Source: Ancylobacter novellus (GTDB taxonomy: Bacteria > Pseudomonadota > Alphaproteobacteria > Rhizobiales > Xanthobacteraceae). Taken from it: a stretch of DNA of 19,733 nt. Location of the stretch: assembly GCA_003241485.1 (NCBI GenBank), contig QFQD01000065.1:1-19733 (forward strand), read 5' to 3'. The position numbers were made by a program, and so were the translations under genes. The notes beneath the pieces were generated by a model. The model ran no database searches, was not told where the DNA came from, and worked only from the letters and a program-made list of their open reading frames with translations. Shown here piece by piece: positions 7,361-13,818 of the stretch; the first letter of the stretch is position 1; each line of letters begins with the position of its first letter.

Positions 7361-9040
7361 TCAGTTGCAGGGGTTGATGGTGAAGCCGGCGCGGTAGTCG
7401 GCGAGGTGCTTCTCGCGCTGCTCGGGGCTCATCTCGCGCAGGGTGATGAGCGGGCTCTTGATGGTGTGCCCACGCACATCGTCAAGCGTCCACATCTCCT
7501 TCTCCTCGAAGCGCAGATGCGGCTGCGGCACCAGCGTCTTGCCGTCGGTGCGCACGAAGCCGAGATCCTGGATCGCATCCGCCAGATCCCAGTCGTGGTA
7601 GCAGCTCTCCCACTCGCGCCGGCCGCTGAAGCGGCCCATCGCCGGGGTCGGGCGGCCCTGATATTCGCCGGCAAAGGCTTCCACCGCGGTCCAGCGGTCG
7701 AGCTCATGGGCGAAGGTGTGCAGCTTGCCGTCGATCGTGTCGGTGACGATGTCCTCGCGCACCACGCAGGGCACCATCGAGCTCCAGCACCGGTGCGGGT
7801 AGACATAGCCCGTGTCGGTGTTGAACAGCATGTTGGTCTGGCCGCGATGCGAGAGCTTGTCGTACCACTTCCAGTACTCGCCGAACTGCGCGTACCAGCC
7901 CGGGTACTTGTGCTCGAACCACTCGAAGTCCTTGTCGGTCTGGGCCTCGATGCGCCAGAAGTTCACCGGCCAGCCGACCGAGAAGAACTGCGCGATCTTG
8001 TGGACGTAGTGCTTCTCGGTGATGCGCTTCCACGCCGTCTGCACGTCGTCGTGGTGGATCTTGATGCCGTACTTCTCCAGCGGCAGCATGTAGGTGCGGT
8101 AGTAATCCTCGAAGATCCAGCGATGCCACATCTCCGCGTAAGACTCCTTGTTCTTGTCGCGGTTGGTGGTGCCGTATTCGATGAAGGTGCCGATGGCGGC
8201 ATCGACGATGGCGTGGTTCTGCCAGAAGGCGTAGCGCATGTCGCGCTCCAGCAGGAGGTGGTTCTCCGGCTCCTTCAGCATCGACATCAGCATCGAATGG
8301 CCGTTGCCGACATGCCGGCTCTCGTCCGACTGCACGGAGAGGAACACGGTCGGCAGGGCGTAGTCGCCGTTCCGCGCGGCTTCCGAGGGCATGGCGACGA
8401 ACAGCGTGTTGGTGAACGCGGTTTCCGCCACCACGGTCAGATAGACATTGGCCGAGGTGATGGCGTCGCCGGTGATGAAGCCTTCACCGAACTGGCGGCC
8501 GATCGTGGTGGCGTAGCACTTGCCGAACGCCTCTTCGGTGATATCGAACCCGGCCGGGTCGATATAGTTCTCCATGTACCACTTCTTCAGGTTCATCTGG
8601 ATCGTCGAGTGCCGGAACTCGTCGACCATCTGCATGGTGAAGCCGGTACGCAGGTCCTCGCCCGGCGCCAGCCGGCCGACCATGGCCATGGAGCGGGCCG
8701 CCGAGATTTCCGGGAAGGGGATGATGGCCAGGAACAGCTTCATCCATTCCACCCAGCGCGGCTCCACATTGCGGAACATGTCGCCGCGCAGCGCCGCGTC
8801 GAGCGCGCCATAGACCCGGTTGTCCTTTTCTTCCTGCATCGGGAAGTAGGAACGAAGCACCTGCTTCATCGGGTCCTTGGGCGCCTTGGTGATCTTGTAG
8901 TCGGTCGGGAAGGTCATCGCCTCCTGCACATAGGAGGGATTCCAGCCGAGATCGGCGATCTTCTTCGCCGCTTCGGCGACGGAGATGCCCTTCTGCGCGG
9001 TGATCTTGTTGAGGGTCAGTGTACTTGTCATTTTTGCCAT
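7361..9040 (-). CDS. prmA: propane monooxygenase hydroxylase large (alpha) subunit
   Basis: A 559-residue catalytic subunit of a soluble di-iron monooxygenase that activates O2 to hydroxylate small substrates (propane, acetone and phenol are known for relatives). All six di-iron ligands are visible: Glu111 (PFPEIS), Glu141 and His144 (DEFRH), Glu206 (VVAET), Glu240 and His243 (DESRH). Long stretches such as STIQMNLKK, IGRQFGEGFITGDAIT and WFEHKYPGWY are characteristic of group 5 enzymes (PrmA of Gordonia and Methylocella, MimA of mycobacteria), not of methane or toluene monooxygenases. The start at 9040 is the longest with AGAGCAGG upstream. The ATG three codons later (9031) has AGGA at good spacing and is equally possible. 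It is the first gene of the operon, behind a leader of about 310 nt and a sigma54 promoter at 9363-9378. Confidence 0.96.
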   Translation of the reverse strand: MAKMTSTLTLNKITAQKGISVAEAAKKIADLGWNPSYVQEAMTFPTDYKITKAPKDPMKQVLRSYFPMQEEKDNRVYGALDAALRGDMFRNVEPRWVEWMKLFLAIIPFPEISAARSMAMVGRLAPGEDLRTGFTMQMVDEFRHSTIQMNLKKWYMENYIDPAGFDITEEAFGKCYATTIGRQFGEGFITGDAITSANVYLTVVAETAFTNTLFVAMPSEAARNGDYALPTVFLSVQSDESRHVGNGHSMLMSMLKEPENHLLLERDMRYAFWQNHAIVDAAIGTFIEYGTTNRDKNKESYAEMWHRWIFEDYYRTYMLPLEKYGIKIHHDDVQTAWKRITEKHYVHKIAQFFSVGWPVNFWRIEAQTDKDFEWFEHKYPGWYAQFGEYWKWYDKLSHRGQTNMLFNTDTGYVYPHRCWSSMVPCVVREDIVTDTIDGKLHTFAHELDRWTAVEAFAGEYQGRPTPAMGRFSGRREWESCYHDWDLADAIQDLGFVRTDGKTLVPQPHLRFEEKEMWTLDDVRGHTIKSPLITLREMSPEQREKHLADYRAGFTINPCN

Positions 9041-9352
9041 CCTGCTCTTGGAGCGGAGTCCACGGTCAATTTCCTCCCGTCAGGCCGGGACAGCGTTCCG
9101 CGCTGCCCGGACGAGCGGGTTTCAGACATGAGCGGGCCCTCGCCCGTCGCGCATGCGGCGGGCGTCGAAGGCCTGGGCAAAGGTGCAAGGCACCGGGATC
9201 GGCTGTTGGCGTAACGGGTGCGGGACGGCGATCCTGACCTGACCGCCCCATGACCCGCCGAACCGGCTCATCGCCGTTTCGGCAGCCTCCCCGGACTTCT
9301 TCCCTTCGTTCTTGTCGCGGCCTGCCCCGTGGGACACGTCAGCATTGTTCTA
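9041..9352 (-). other. long structured leader of the prmA transcript
   Basis: If transcription begins about 12 nt from the -12 GC of the sigma54 site, roughly 312 nt precede prmA. The region holds several inverted repeats: CCGGG/CAGCG with CGCTG/CCCGG (9085-9110, one bulged A), CGCCCG with CGGGCG (9141-9163), and GGTGC with GCACC (9182-9194). A GTG-started 71-codon frame (9337 to 9122) and a 25-codon ATG frame from 9345 exist, but neither has a convincing ribosome site. No known riboswitch was recognised. Confidence 0.45.
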
Positions 9353-9362
9353 ATGGTAATGT

Positions 9363-9378
9363 AGCAAGCGTCGTGCCA
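9363..9378 (-). promoter_or_regulatory. sigma54 (-24/-12) promoter of the prm operon
   Basis: On the minus strand the sequence reads TGGCACG-ACGC-TTGCT, an exact match to the consensus TGGCACG-N4-TTGCW, with 10 nt between the GG and GC dinucleotides. The GC lies at 9364-9365, predicting a start near 9352. It agrees with the adjacent sigma54-type activator gene and with activator-like boxes 110-170 bp upstream. Confidence 0.88.
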
Positions 9379-9390
9379 ATTCGTCGCAGT

Positions 9391-9520
9391 AGGTGTTTCA
9401 ACGACTTGTCAGCACCCAGGCACTTCGCGATTCGCGGGATTGAACTATTTTGCGAATCAAGCATCGAACAGTGTTTCATTATGCGAAAATGCTGCAGCGC
9501 AGAATGATCGGTAAACACTG
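9391..9520. promoter_or_regulatory. probable PrmR enhancer sites upstream of prm promoter
   Basis: Related boxes cluster here: GTGTTTCA at 9393-9400, GAACAGTGTTTCA at 9466-9478 (its core AACA-G-TGTT at 9467-9475 is an inverted repeat), and the inverted copy AAACACTG at 9513-9520. The last two are centred 44 bp apart, about four helical turns, and lie about 115-170 bp upstream of the predicted start, a typical position for sigma54 enhancer sites. GAACAGTGT recurs upstream of adh (10794-10802). Assignment to PrmR is inference. Confidence 0.6.
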
Positions 9521-9561
9521 CTTCCTTTACTGAGGTTTATGCTGCGACGCACACCAGATAG

Positions 9562-9597
9562 TCTCTGGAATACCAGAGAATTCTGACGCTGCGTCAG
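9562..9597 (-). terminator. tandem inverted repeats at the end of adh
   Basis: Two perfect inverted repeats: TCTCTGG (9562-9568) with CCAGAGA (9573-9579), loop 4 nt, just past the adh stop; and CTGACGC (9583-9589) with GCGTCAG (9591-9597), which covers the adh stop codon itself. They may end or weaken adh transcription before it reaches the prm control region, although no U-tract is present. Alternatively they are further regulator sites. Confidence 0.4.
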
Positions 9598-10646
9598 GGC
9601 ACCAGCACGGCCCGGCCGTGAATTTTGCCGGCGTTGAGGTCGTGCAGCGCGCGGTTCGCATCCGCGAGCTTGTATTCCGCGGTTGCGAGTTCGACGAGGC
9701 CGCGATCGGCCAGCGCCATCAGCTCGGTAAGCTCGGCCCAGGTGCCGACCAGATTGCCGATGATGTTGCGCTCGGAGATGATGAGGTCGACGGTGGGGAT
9801 CTTGATGTCCTCGCCATAGCCGACGATGTAGTAGCTGCCCATCGGGCGCGTCATGGCGAGCCCCTTGGCCGTGGTCCCCTTCTCGCCGACAAAGTCGATG
9901 ACGGCCTCCGCGCCGATGCCGCCCGTCAGTGCCAGCACGGCCTCGACCTCATTGCCATCAGCCTTCACCGTCTGGTCGGCGCCGCTCTTGCTGGCCAGAG
10001 CCAGCGAGGCGTCCGATTTGTCGACCACGATCACATCCGCCGCGCACATGGCTTTCAGGCACTGGATGCCGATATGGCCGAGCCCGCCCGCGCCGATGAC
10101 GACGCAGCTCTCGCCGGGCAGCAGGTGCCGCGTCGCCTTTTTCACCGCGCGATAGGCGGTGAGCCCGGCATCGGCATAGGGCGCCACTTCCTTCGGTGCC
10201 AGCGAGCGCGGCAGCGGCACGATATTGCGCTCGGACGTGCAGATGAACTCGGCATAGCCGCCATCGCAGTCGAGACCGGGAAACTTGCCGGGGCCATGCA
10301 TATCGAAGCCGCGCCGGCAGGCGAGGCAGGTACCGCCGGTGATCTTGGGATGAATGATGACCGGATCGCCCTTCTTCAGCCCCTCGACCTCCTTGCCGAC
10401 CTCCTCGATCCAGCCGGCATTCTCATGGCCCATGATGAGCGGCAGCAACTGGTCGCCATTGGGATCCATATGCGGCTTCCACACCCCCTCGATAATGTGG
10501 AGGTCGGTGCGACAGACGCCGGCGCCGCCGATGCGGACGATGACATCGGTGGATTTCACGATCTTCGGATCGGGCACGTTCTCCTCCGCGACCCAGAGGT
10601 CGGCGGAAAGACTCGTGTCGTAGGTTTTCAGCACCTGCGCCTTCAT
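9594..10646 (-). CDS. adh: zinc-type NAD-dependent alcohol dehydrogenase (MDR family)
   Basis: A 350-residue medium-chain dehydrogenase/reductase expected to oxidise the alcohol formed by the monooxygenase (1- or 2-propanol) in the cytoplasm. Catalytic-zinc motifs are present: Cys45 (GVCRTDLH), His74-Glu75 (GHENAG), with Asp159 near the third-ligand position. The Rossmann motif GAGGLG is at 185-190, followed by Asp209 (VVVDK), which indicates NAD rather than NADP. The structural-zinc lobe is unusual: the four-Cys pattern reads Gly104, Cys107, Cys110, Gly118, so two ligands are missing, though an extra Cys127 lies nearby. The start at 10646 has GGGAGGA upstream; the frame extends to 10721 without support. 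It has its own sigma54-like promoter, is divergent from prmR and is co-oriented with prm. Related clusters carry an adh beside prm/mim genes. Substrate preference cannot be read from the sequence. Confidence 0.92.
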   Translation of the reverse strand: MKAQVLKTYDTSLSADLWVAEENVPDPKIVKSTDVIVRIGGAGVCRTDLHIIEGVWKPHMDPNGDQLLPLIMGHENAGWIEEVGKEVEGLKKGDPVIIHPKITGGTCLACRRGFDMHGPGKFPGLDCDGGYAEFICTSERNIVPLPRSLAPKEVAPYADAGLTAYRAVKKATRHLLPGESCVVIGAGGLGHIGIQCLKAMCAADVIVVDKSDASLALASKSGADQTVKADGNEVEAVLALTGGIGAEAVIDFVGEKGTTAKGLAMTRPMGSYYIVGYGEDIKIPTVDLIISERNIIGNLVGTWAELTELMALADRGLVELATAEYKLADANRALHDLNAGKIHGRAVLVP

Positions 10647-10697
10647 GGCGTCCTCCCTTTTTTCGGCACCGGAATGCGTCGCCGTCGGAGAAGTCAT

Positions 10698-10713
10698 CGC
10701 AGCAAACGTGCCA
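10698..10713 (-). promoter_or_regulatory. sigma54-like promoter of adh
   Basis: The minus strand reads TGGCACG-TTTG-CTGCG: a perfect -24 element, correct 10-nt GG-to-GC spacing, and one mismatch in the -12 element (CTGC for TTGC). The predicted start is near 10688, giving a leader of about 42 nt. The GAACAGTGT box at 10794-10802 lies about 106-114 bp upstream. Confidence 0.68.
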
Positions 10714-10776
10714 CCCGCCATTCTTCTTTTATTTCAGGGATTTACTGCACCTGCGAAGGTTTTCACATGTGCGCGG

Positions 10777-10814
10777 GCTGAACAGGCCCCGCTGAACAGT
10801 GTCCAGTTTCTGGA
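10777..10814. promoter_or_regulatory. activator-like boxes in the adh-prmR divergent region
   Basis: GCTGAACAG occurs twice as a direct repeat with a 14-bp period (10777-10785 and 10791-10799). The second copy runs into GAACAGTGT (10794-10802), shared with the prm upstream region, and then into the inverted repeat TCCAG-TTT-CTGGA (10802-10814). These are candidates for PrmR binding, acting on adh and possibly on prmR itself. Confidence 0.5.
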
Positions 10815-10829
10815 TATTGCCATTCTTCT

Positions 10830-10855
10830 GTTTTGCGCCGAACCTGCGGCAAAAC
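10830..10855. repeat. inverted repeat in the prmR leader
   Basis: GTTTTGC (10830-10836) is mirrored by GCAAAAC (10849-10855), 27 nt before the prmR start codon. It could be an operator for autoregulation or an mRNA hairpin. Confidence 0.4.
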
Positions 10856-10882
10856 GACAAGAAGCAATCGAGGATAGCGCCC

Positions 10883-12760
10883 ATGCCGTCCCTCTCCCAC
10901 CCGCTGCGCTCCAATGTCGACCGCGCGCGCGCCGCGCTGGAAACGGGTGCGCGCGTACCCGGCGGCGCGCTGTCGCCTGAGGTGGCGCGGAGCTGGGAGC
11001 GCTGCATCGCGGGCGGTCTCGACCCGACGCGGCGGCCCGAGGATGTCGTCATCCCTTTCGCCGAGGTGCGCGTGCGGCGCGAGGAACAGGCGCTGCTGCG
11101 CCGCCTCGCGCTGGCGCAGATGCAGCTTCTGCATGAACAGATAGCCGGCTCAAATTTCATGATCGCCTTCGCCGATGCCGGCGGCGTGGTGCTGGATGCG
11201 CTGAGCGACCCGCATTTTGCCGAGAGCGAGGCGGGGCGCTCCATCGTGCCGGGCAGCGTGTGGCTGGAAAGCGGGCGCGGCACCAATGCGCTCGGCCTGG
11301 CTCTGGTCGAGCGCGCCCCGGTCGCGGTCTATGGGCGGGAGCACTTCTTCGCCTGCCACGGCCATCTCAGCTGCGCGGCCGTGCCGGTCTTCGACCCCTC
11401 CGACCAGCTCGTGGGACTGCTCGACGCCTCAAGTTCCAATGAGGCGCGGCAGCAGCACACCCACGCTCTCGTGCGCATGGCGGCATCGGCGCTGGAAAAC
11501 GGGCTGATCGTTAACGGTCGCCCGGATGTGCTGCTCCTCGCCCTGCATCCGCGCGCGGAATATCTCGACACGCTGTCGGCCGGGCTCATCGCGCTTTCGC
11601 CGGAAGGTGAGGTCGTGTCGATCAACCGGGCGGCACGGGCGCTGCTCGCCGGGCTGGACGCGACGTCCGGGCAGGCTTTCGATGCCCTGTTCGAGCCCGG
11701 CTTCGGCAGCGTGGTGGATACCCTGCGCGACCAGGGCATTGCTCGCATCCGCGACCGGGCCGGCAGCATGCTCTATGCCGCGTGCCGGCGTTTCGCCGCG
11801 CCGCCTGCGGTGGCCAGCCCGGCAATGCCGACGGCGCGGCTGCCGGTGCCCTCGCAAGCCCCCTCCACCGCAACCGCTTTCGTCTGCGAGGATCCGCAGC
11901 TTCTGCGCCGGATGCGCGGGCTGGAAGCGGCCACGCACGACCGTCTCGCCATCCACATCCATGGCGAGACCGGCACCGGCAAGGAGCTGATGGCGCGCCA
12001 TGTCCACGCGCTCAGCGGCCGGGAAGGCGAATTCGTTCCCATCAATTGCGGTGCCGTGCCGGAATCGCTCTTCGTCGGCGAATTGTTCGGCCATGATCGC
12101 GGCGCCTTCACCAATGCGCGAAGCGAAGGCGCGCCCGGGCTCATCCGCCTGGCCGACCGGGGAACGTTGTTCCTCGACGAGGTCGGCGACATTCCGCTTG
12201 CCGCGCAAACGGCGCTGCTGCGGTTTCTCGACACCATGGAAGTGCGCGCGCTTGGCGGGACCAAGACCGCCCGCCTCGACGTGCAGATCGTCTCCGCCAC
12301 CAATCGCAACCTCGCCGAAGCGGTAGCCGCGCGCCAGTTCCGCGCCGATCTGTATTATCGTCTGAACGGCCTCACGATCGAGATCCCGCCCCTGCGCGAG
12401 CGCGGCGATTTCGAGACCATCGCCCGCCATCTGCTGGCACGGCACAAACCGGGCGCGACGATCGAGGATGCCGCGCTCGACCAGCTCCGCCGCCGTCAAT
12501 GGCCGGGCAACATACGCGAGCTGCAGTCCTGGCTAAGGCGCGCCGCGATCGAAGCCGATGGCGACGTATTGACCGTCGCTGTCTGCGACGACGGCGCCGT
12601 CGTTCCGGCCTGCGCCCATTGCGCCCAAAATCCCCTGAGCCGCGACAAATGCCGGCGCATCCGCGAAACTCTCGCGGCCACGGGAGGTAACATCCAGGCG
12701 ACCGCCCGCCAGCTCGGCATCTCCCGGACGACGGTCTACAAGCACACGGACGCCGGCTAG
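10883..12760 (+). CDS. prmR: AcoR/MimR-type sigma54-dependent transcriptional activator
   Basis: A 625-residue enhancer-binding protein. Order of parts: N-terminal helical region; GAF sensor domain (about 75-205) with GRGTNALG and EHFFACHGHLSC typical of AcoR relatives; PAS-like segment (about 225-290); AAA+ domain (about 335-550) with Walker A GETGTGKE at 361-368, sigma54-contact loop GAFTNA at 407-412 and Walker B GTLFLDE at 427-433; Fis-type helix-turn-helix at 607-621 (ARQLGISRTTVYKH). The loop differs from consensus GAFTGA by Asn411, and a four-Cys group (568, 577, 580, 590) lies in the linker before the DNA-binding domain. The start at 10883 has GAGGA 8 nt upstream; the frame could begin at 10799 but would cross promoter elements. 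Divergent from adh, it most likely senses substrate or product (acetone and alcohols induce mim genes via MimR) and activates the two sigma54 promoters. Confidence 0.93.
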   Translation: MPSLSHPLRSNVDRARAALETGARVPGGALSPEVARSWERCIAGGLDPTRRPEDVVIPFAEVRVRREEQALLRRLALAQMQLLHEQIAGSNFMIAFADAGGVVLDALSDPHFAESEAGRSIVPGSVWLESGRGTNALGLALVERAPVAVYGREHFFACHGHLSCAAVPVFDPSDQLVGLLDASSSNEARQQHTHALVRMAASALENGLIVNGRPDVLLLALHPRAEYLDTLSAGLIALSPEGEVVSINRAARALLAGLDATSGQAFDALFEPGFGSVVDTLRDQGIARIRDRAGSMLYAACRRFAAPPAVASPAMPTARLPVPSQAPSTATAFVCEDPQLLRRMRGLEAATHDRLAIHIHGETGTGKELMARHVHALSGREGEFVPINCGAVPESLFVGELFGHDRGAFTNARSEGAPGLIRLADRGTLFLDEVGDIPLAAQTALLRFLDTMEVRALGGTKTARLDVQIVSATNRNLAEAVAARQFRADLYYRLNGLTIEIPPLRERGDFETIARHLLARHKPGATIEDAALDQLRRRQWPGNIRELQSWLRRAAIEADGDVLTVAVCDDGAVVPACAHCAQNPLSRDKCRRIRETLAATGGNIQATARQLGISRTTVYKHTDAG

Positions 12761-12874
12761 GACCTCTTCCCTGAGGCGGGATCGCGAGCGTAACCGGTCG
12801 AAGCGAAGGACCGACGCTGTTCGTCTCCTGATCGACAGGCCCGACGCCGGGGCTGCCCGCCTGCGGCCGCGACG

Positions 12875-12897
12875 GGAGAGATGCGGACCATCTCTCC
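12875..12897 (+). terminator. hairpin downstream of prmR
   Basis: GGAGAGATG (12875-12883) pairs perfectly with CATCTCTCC (12889-12897) around a 5-nt loop, 114 nt after the prmR stop. No U-tract follows, so it may be a weak terminator or an RNA 3'-end stabiliser. Nothing else was recognised in 12761-13001. Confidence 0.4.
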
Positions 12898-13001
12898 ATC
12901 AGCCTATCGGCAGTCCTCTTGAGAGCGCCAACGGACGTGTTTCGCTTCCAGATTGCTTCTGCGCCCGCTTCAAAACGCGCTATCGGGAAAAGGAGCCCGT
13001 T

Positions 13002-13319
13002 ATGCAAGATCAAATGGTCGGATGGCCGCTGGCGATGCGCGCCAACGAGACGACACATCGATCGATGAAAGGGGGCTGGACGACTGTCGCCAAGCCGGCG
13101 TTTCATGCGCCTATGAAAATGCTCTCCCTGCTGTGCGGCCTCCTGCTCCTGGGCGGCACGTTTGTGTGGTTTTTCTATTTCGTGCCCTTGGGGTGCGGGA
13201 TGAACCCGACAGGCTGCCGCGAAGAATTCAGTGTGTGGAGCCAGATCGGCCTGCTCCATTTCTGGTCGCCACTGGCGGTCTCGGCGGGGGCCATCATCTA
13301 CGGAAGCACACGGCGATAA
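13002..13319 (+). CDS. hypothetical small two-helix membrane protein
   Basis: A 105-residue protein not recognised. It has a polar N-terminal stretch (1-38), a strongly hydrophobic helix at about 40-63 (SLLCGLLLLGG, WFFYFVPLG), a short loop with Cys65 and Cys72 (LGCGMNPTGC), and a second hydrophobic segment at about 81-100. The two cysteines flank a loop that could face the periplasm and form a disulfide. AAGGAG lies 6 nt before the ATG at 13002, which is good support for translation from there; ATG at codon 38 is an alternative that would remove the polar leader. It stands alone between prmR and the IS fragment, and function is unknown. Confidence 0.6.
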   Translation: MQDQMVGWPLAMRANETTHRSMKGGWTTVAKPAFHAPMKMLSLLCGLLLLGGTFVWFFYFVPLGCGMNPTGCREEFSVWSQIGLLHFWSPLAVSAGAIIYGSTRR

Positions 13320-13355
13320 GGTCGGCTCCGCCCGCACTCCCGAGGGGGTGGAGCT

Positions 13356-13480
13356 ATGACGAACGACTGCCCGTCCCATGTACGGGCCCGCGCCGTGCGC
13401 ATGGTGCGGGACTAGAAAGCCGAGCGTCCATTGCGCTGCGATCACGGCGCTCGCCAGCACGATCGTGCATGCGACGACCG
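13356..13480 (+). pseudogene. decayed IS3-family orfA (transposase N-terminal) fragment
   Basis: From the ATG at 13356 (GGAG just upstream) the frame reads MTND.PS....RARAVRMVRD, the start expected of IS3-family OrfA, then hits a TAG at 13413-13415. After the stop, the same family continues in a shifted frame as HCAAITALASTIVHA, which lines up with the usual QWAAI.SIA.KIGCTAETLR helix-turn-helix region. There is thus a nonsense codon, at least one frameshift and no downstream orfB: a dead remnant. No inverted terminal repeats were identified. It lies beside tRNA-Phe at the edge of the accessory region. Confidence 0.55.
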
Positions 13481-13538
13481 CAAAAAATCATTCGATGAGA
13501 GTCACTTAGCGCTGCGGCTTACGTCATGCCCAGCGAAA

Positions 13539-13614
13539 TGGTGCCCAGGGACGGAGTCGAACCGCCGACACTGCGATTTTCAGTCGCATGCTCTACCAAC
13601 TGAGCTACCTGGGC
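13539..13614 (-). tRNA. tRNA-Phe (GAA)
   Basis: A 76-nt cloverleaf on the minus strand including encoded CCA (13539-13541). Acceptor stem GCCCAGG/CCTGGGC, D-arm GCTCAGTTGGTAGAGC, anticodon stem GCGAC-loop-with CTGAAAA, and T-arm with GGTTCGACTCC are all present. The anticodon GAA is at 13579-13581. A sigma70-type promoter lies upstream at 13652-13680. Its 3' end faces the accessory region. Confidence 0.98.
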
Positions 13615-13651
13615 GTAGCCGACGACGGCCTAAGCCGTGCGGAGCGGGCGG

Positions 13652-13680
13652 GTTATAGAGTCTCGGTCGCGCGCTGTCCA
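13652..13680 (-). promoter_or_regulatory. sigma70-type promoter of tRNA-Phe
   Basis: The minus strand reads TGGACA (13675-13680), a 17-nt spacer, then TATAAC (13652-13657): five and five of six matches to the bacterial consensus. The -10 lies 38 nt before the tRNA 5' end, followed by a GC-rich discriminator suited to stringent control. Confidence 0.7.
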
Positions 13681-13818
13681 TATGTCGGGAAGGTGAAAAT
13701 CCGAGTTTTCCCACCCCGGATGAACCGCCACGCCCGGCCCGGCGATGGGGCTTGCAACACCGCCGCGCGACGACAGGCCGCCGGATTCGCGAAAGGGCGC
13801 GCCGGCTGTCCCGCGGAT

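Noticed and set aside
6398..9214. 938-codon open frame on the plus strand opposite prmA and prmB
   Set aside because: It is antisense to two well-recognised genes and its translation shows no family features. Long antisense frames are expected with this GC-rich codon use.
9122..9337. 71-codon frame within the prmA leader
   Set aside because: It begins with GTG without a ribosome site and shows no recognisable features; kept only as part of the leader description.
10703..10713. Alternative -24/-12 reading TGGCACGTTTGCT upstream of adh
   Set aside because: The GG-to-GC distance would be 7 nt rather than 10. The overlapping reading with CTGC at 10699-10702 has correct spacing and was used.
10799..10882. 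Upstream extension of prmR to an ATG at 10799
   Set aside because: The extra residues are unlike AcoR N-termini and overlap operator-like repeats; the ATG at 10883 has a proper ribosome site.
13480..13538. Possible intrinsic terminator after tRNA-Phe (TCAT/ATGA stem before a T-run on the minus strand)
   Set aside because: The stem is only 4 bp, too weak to call.
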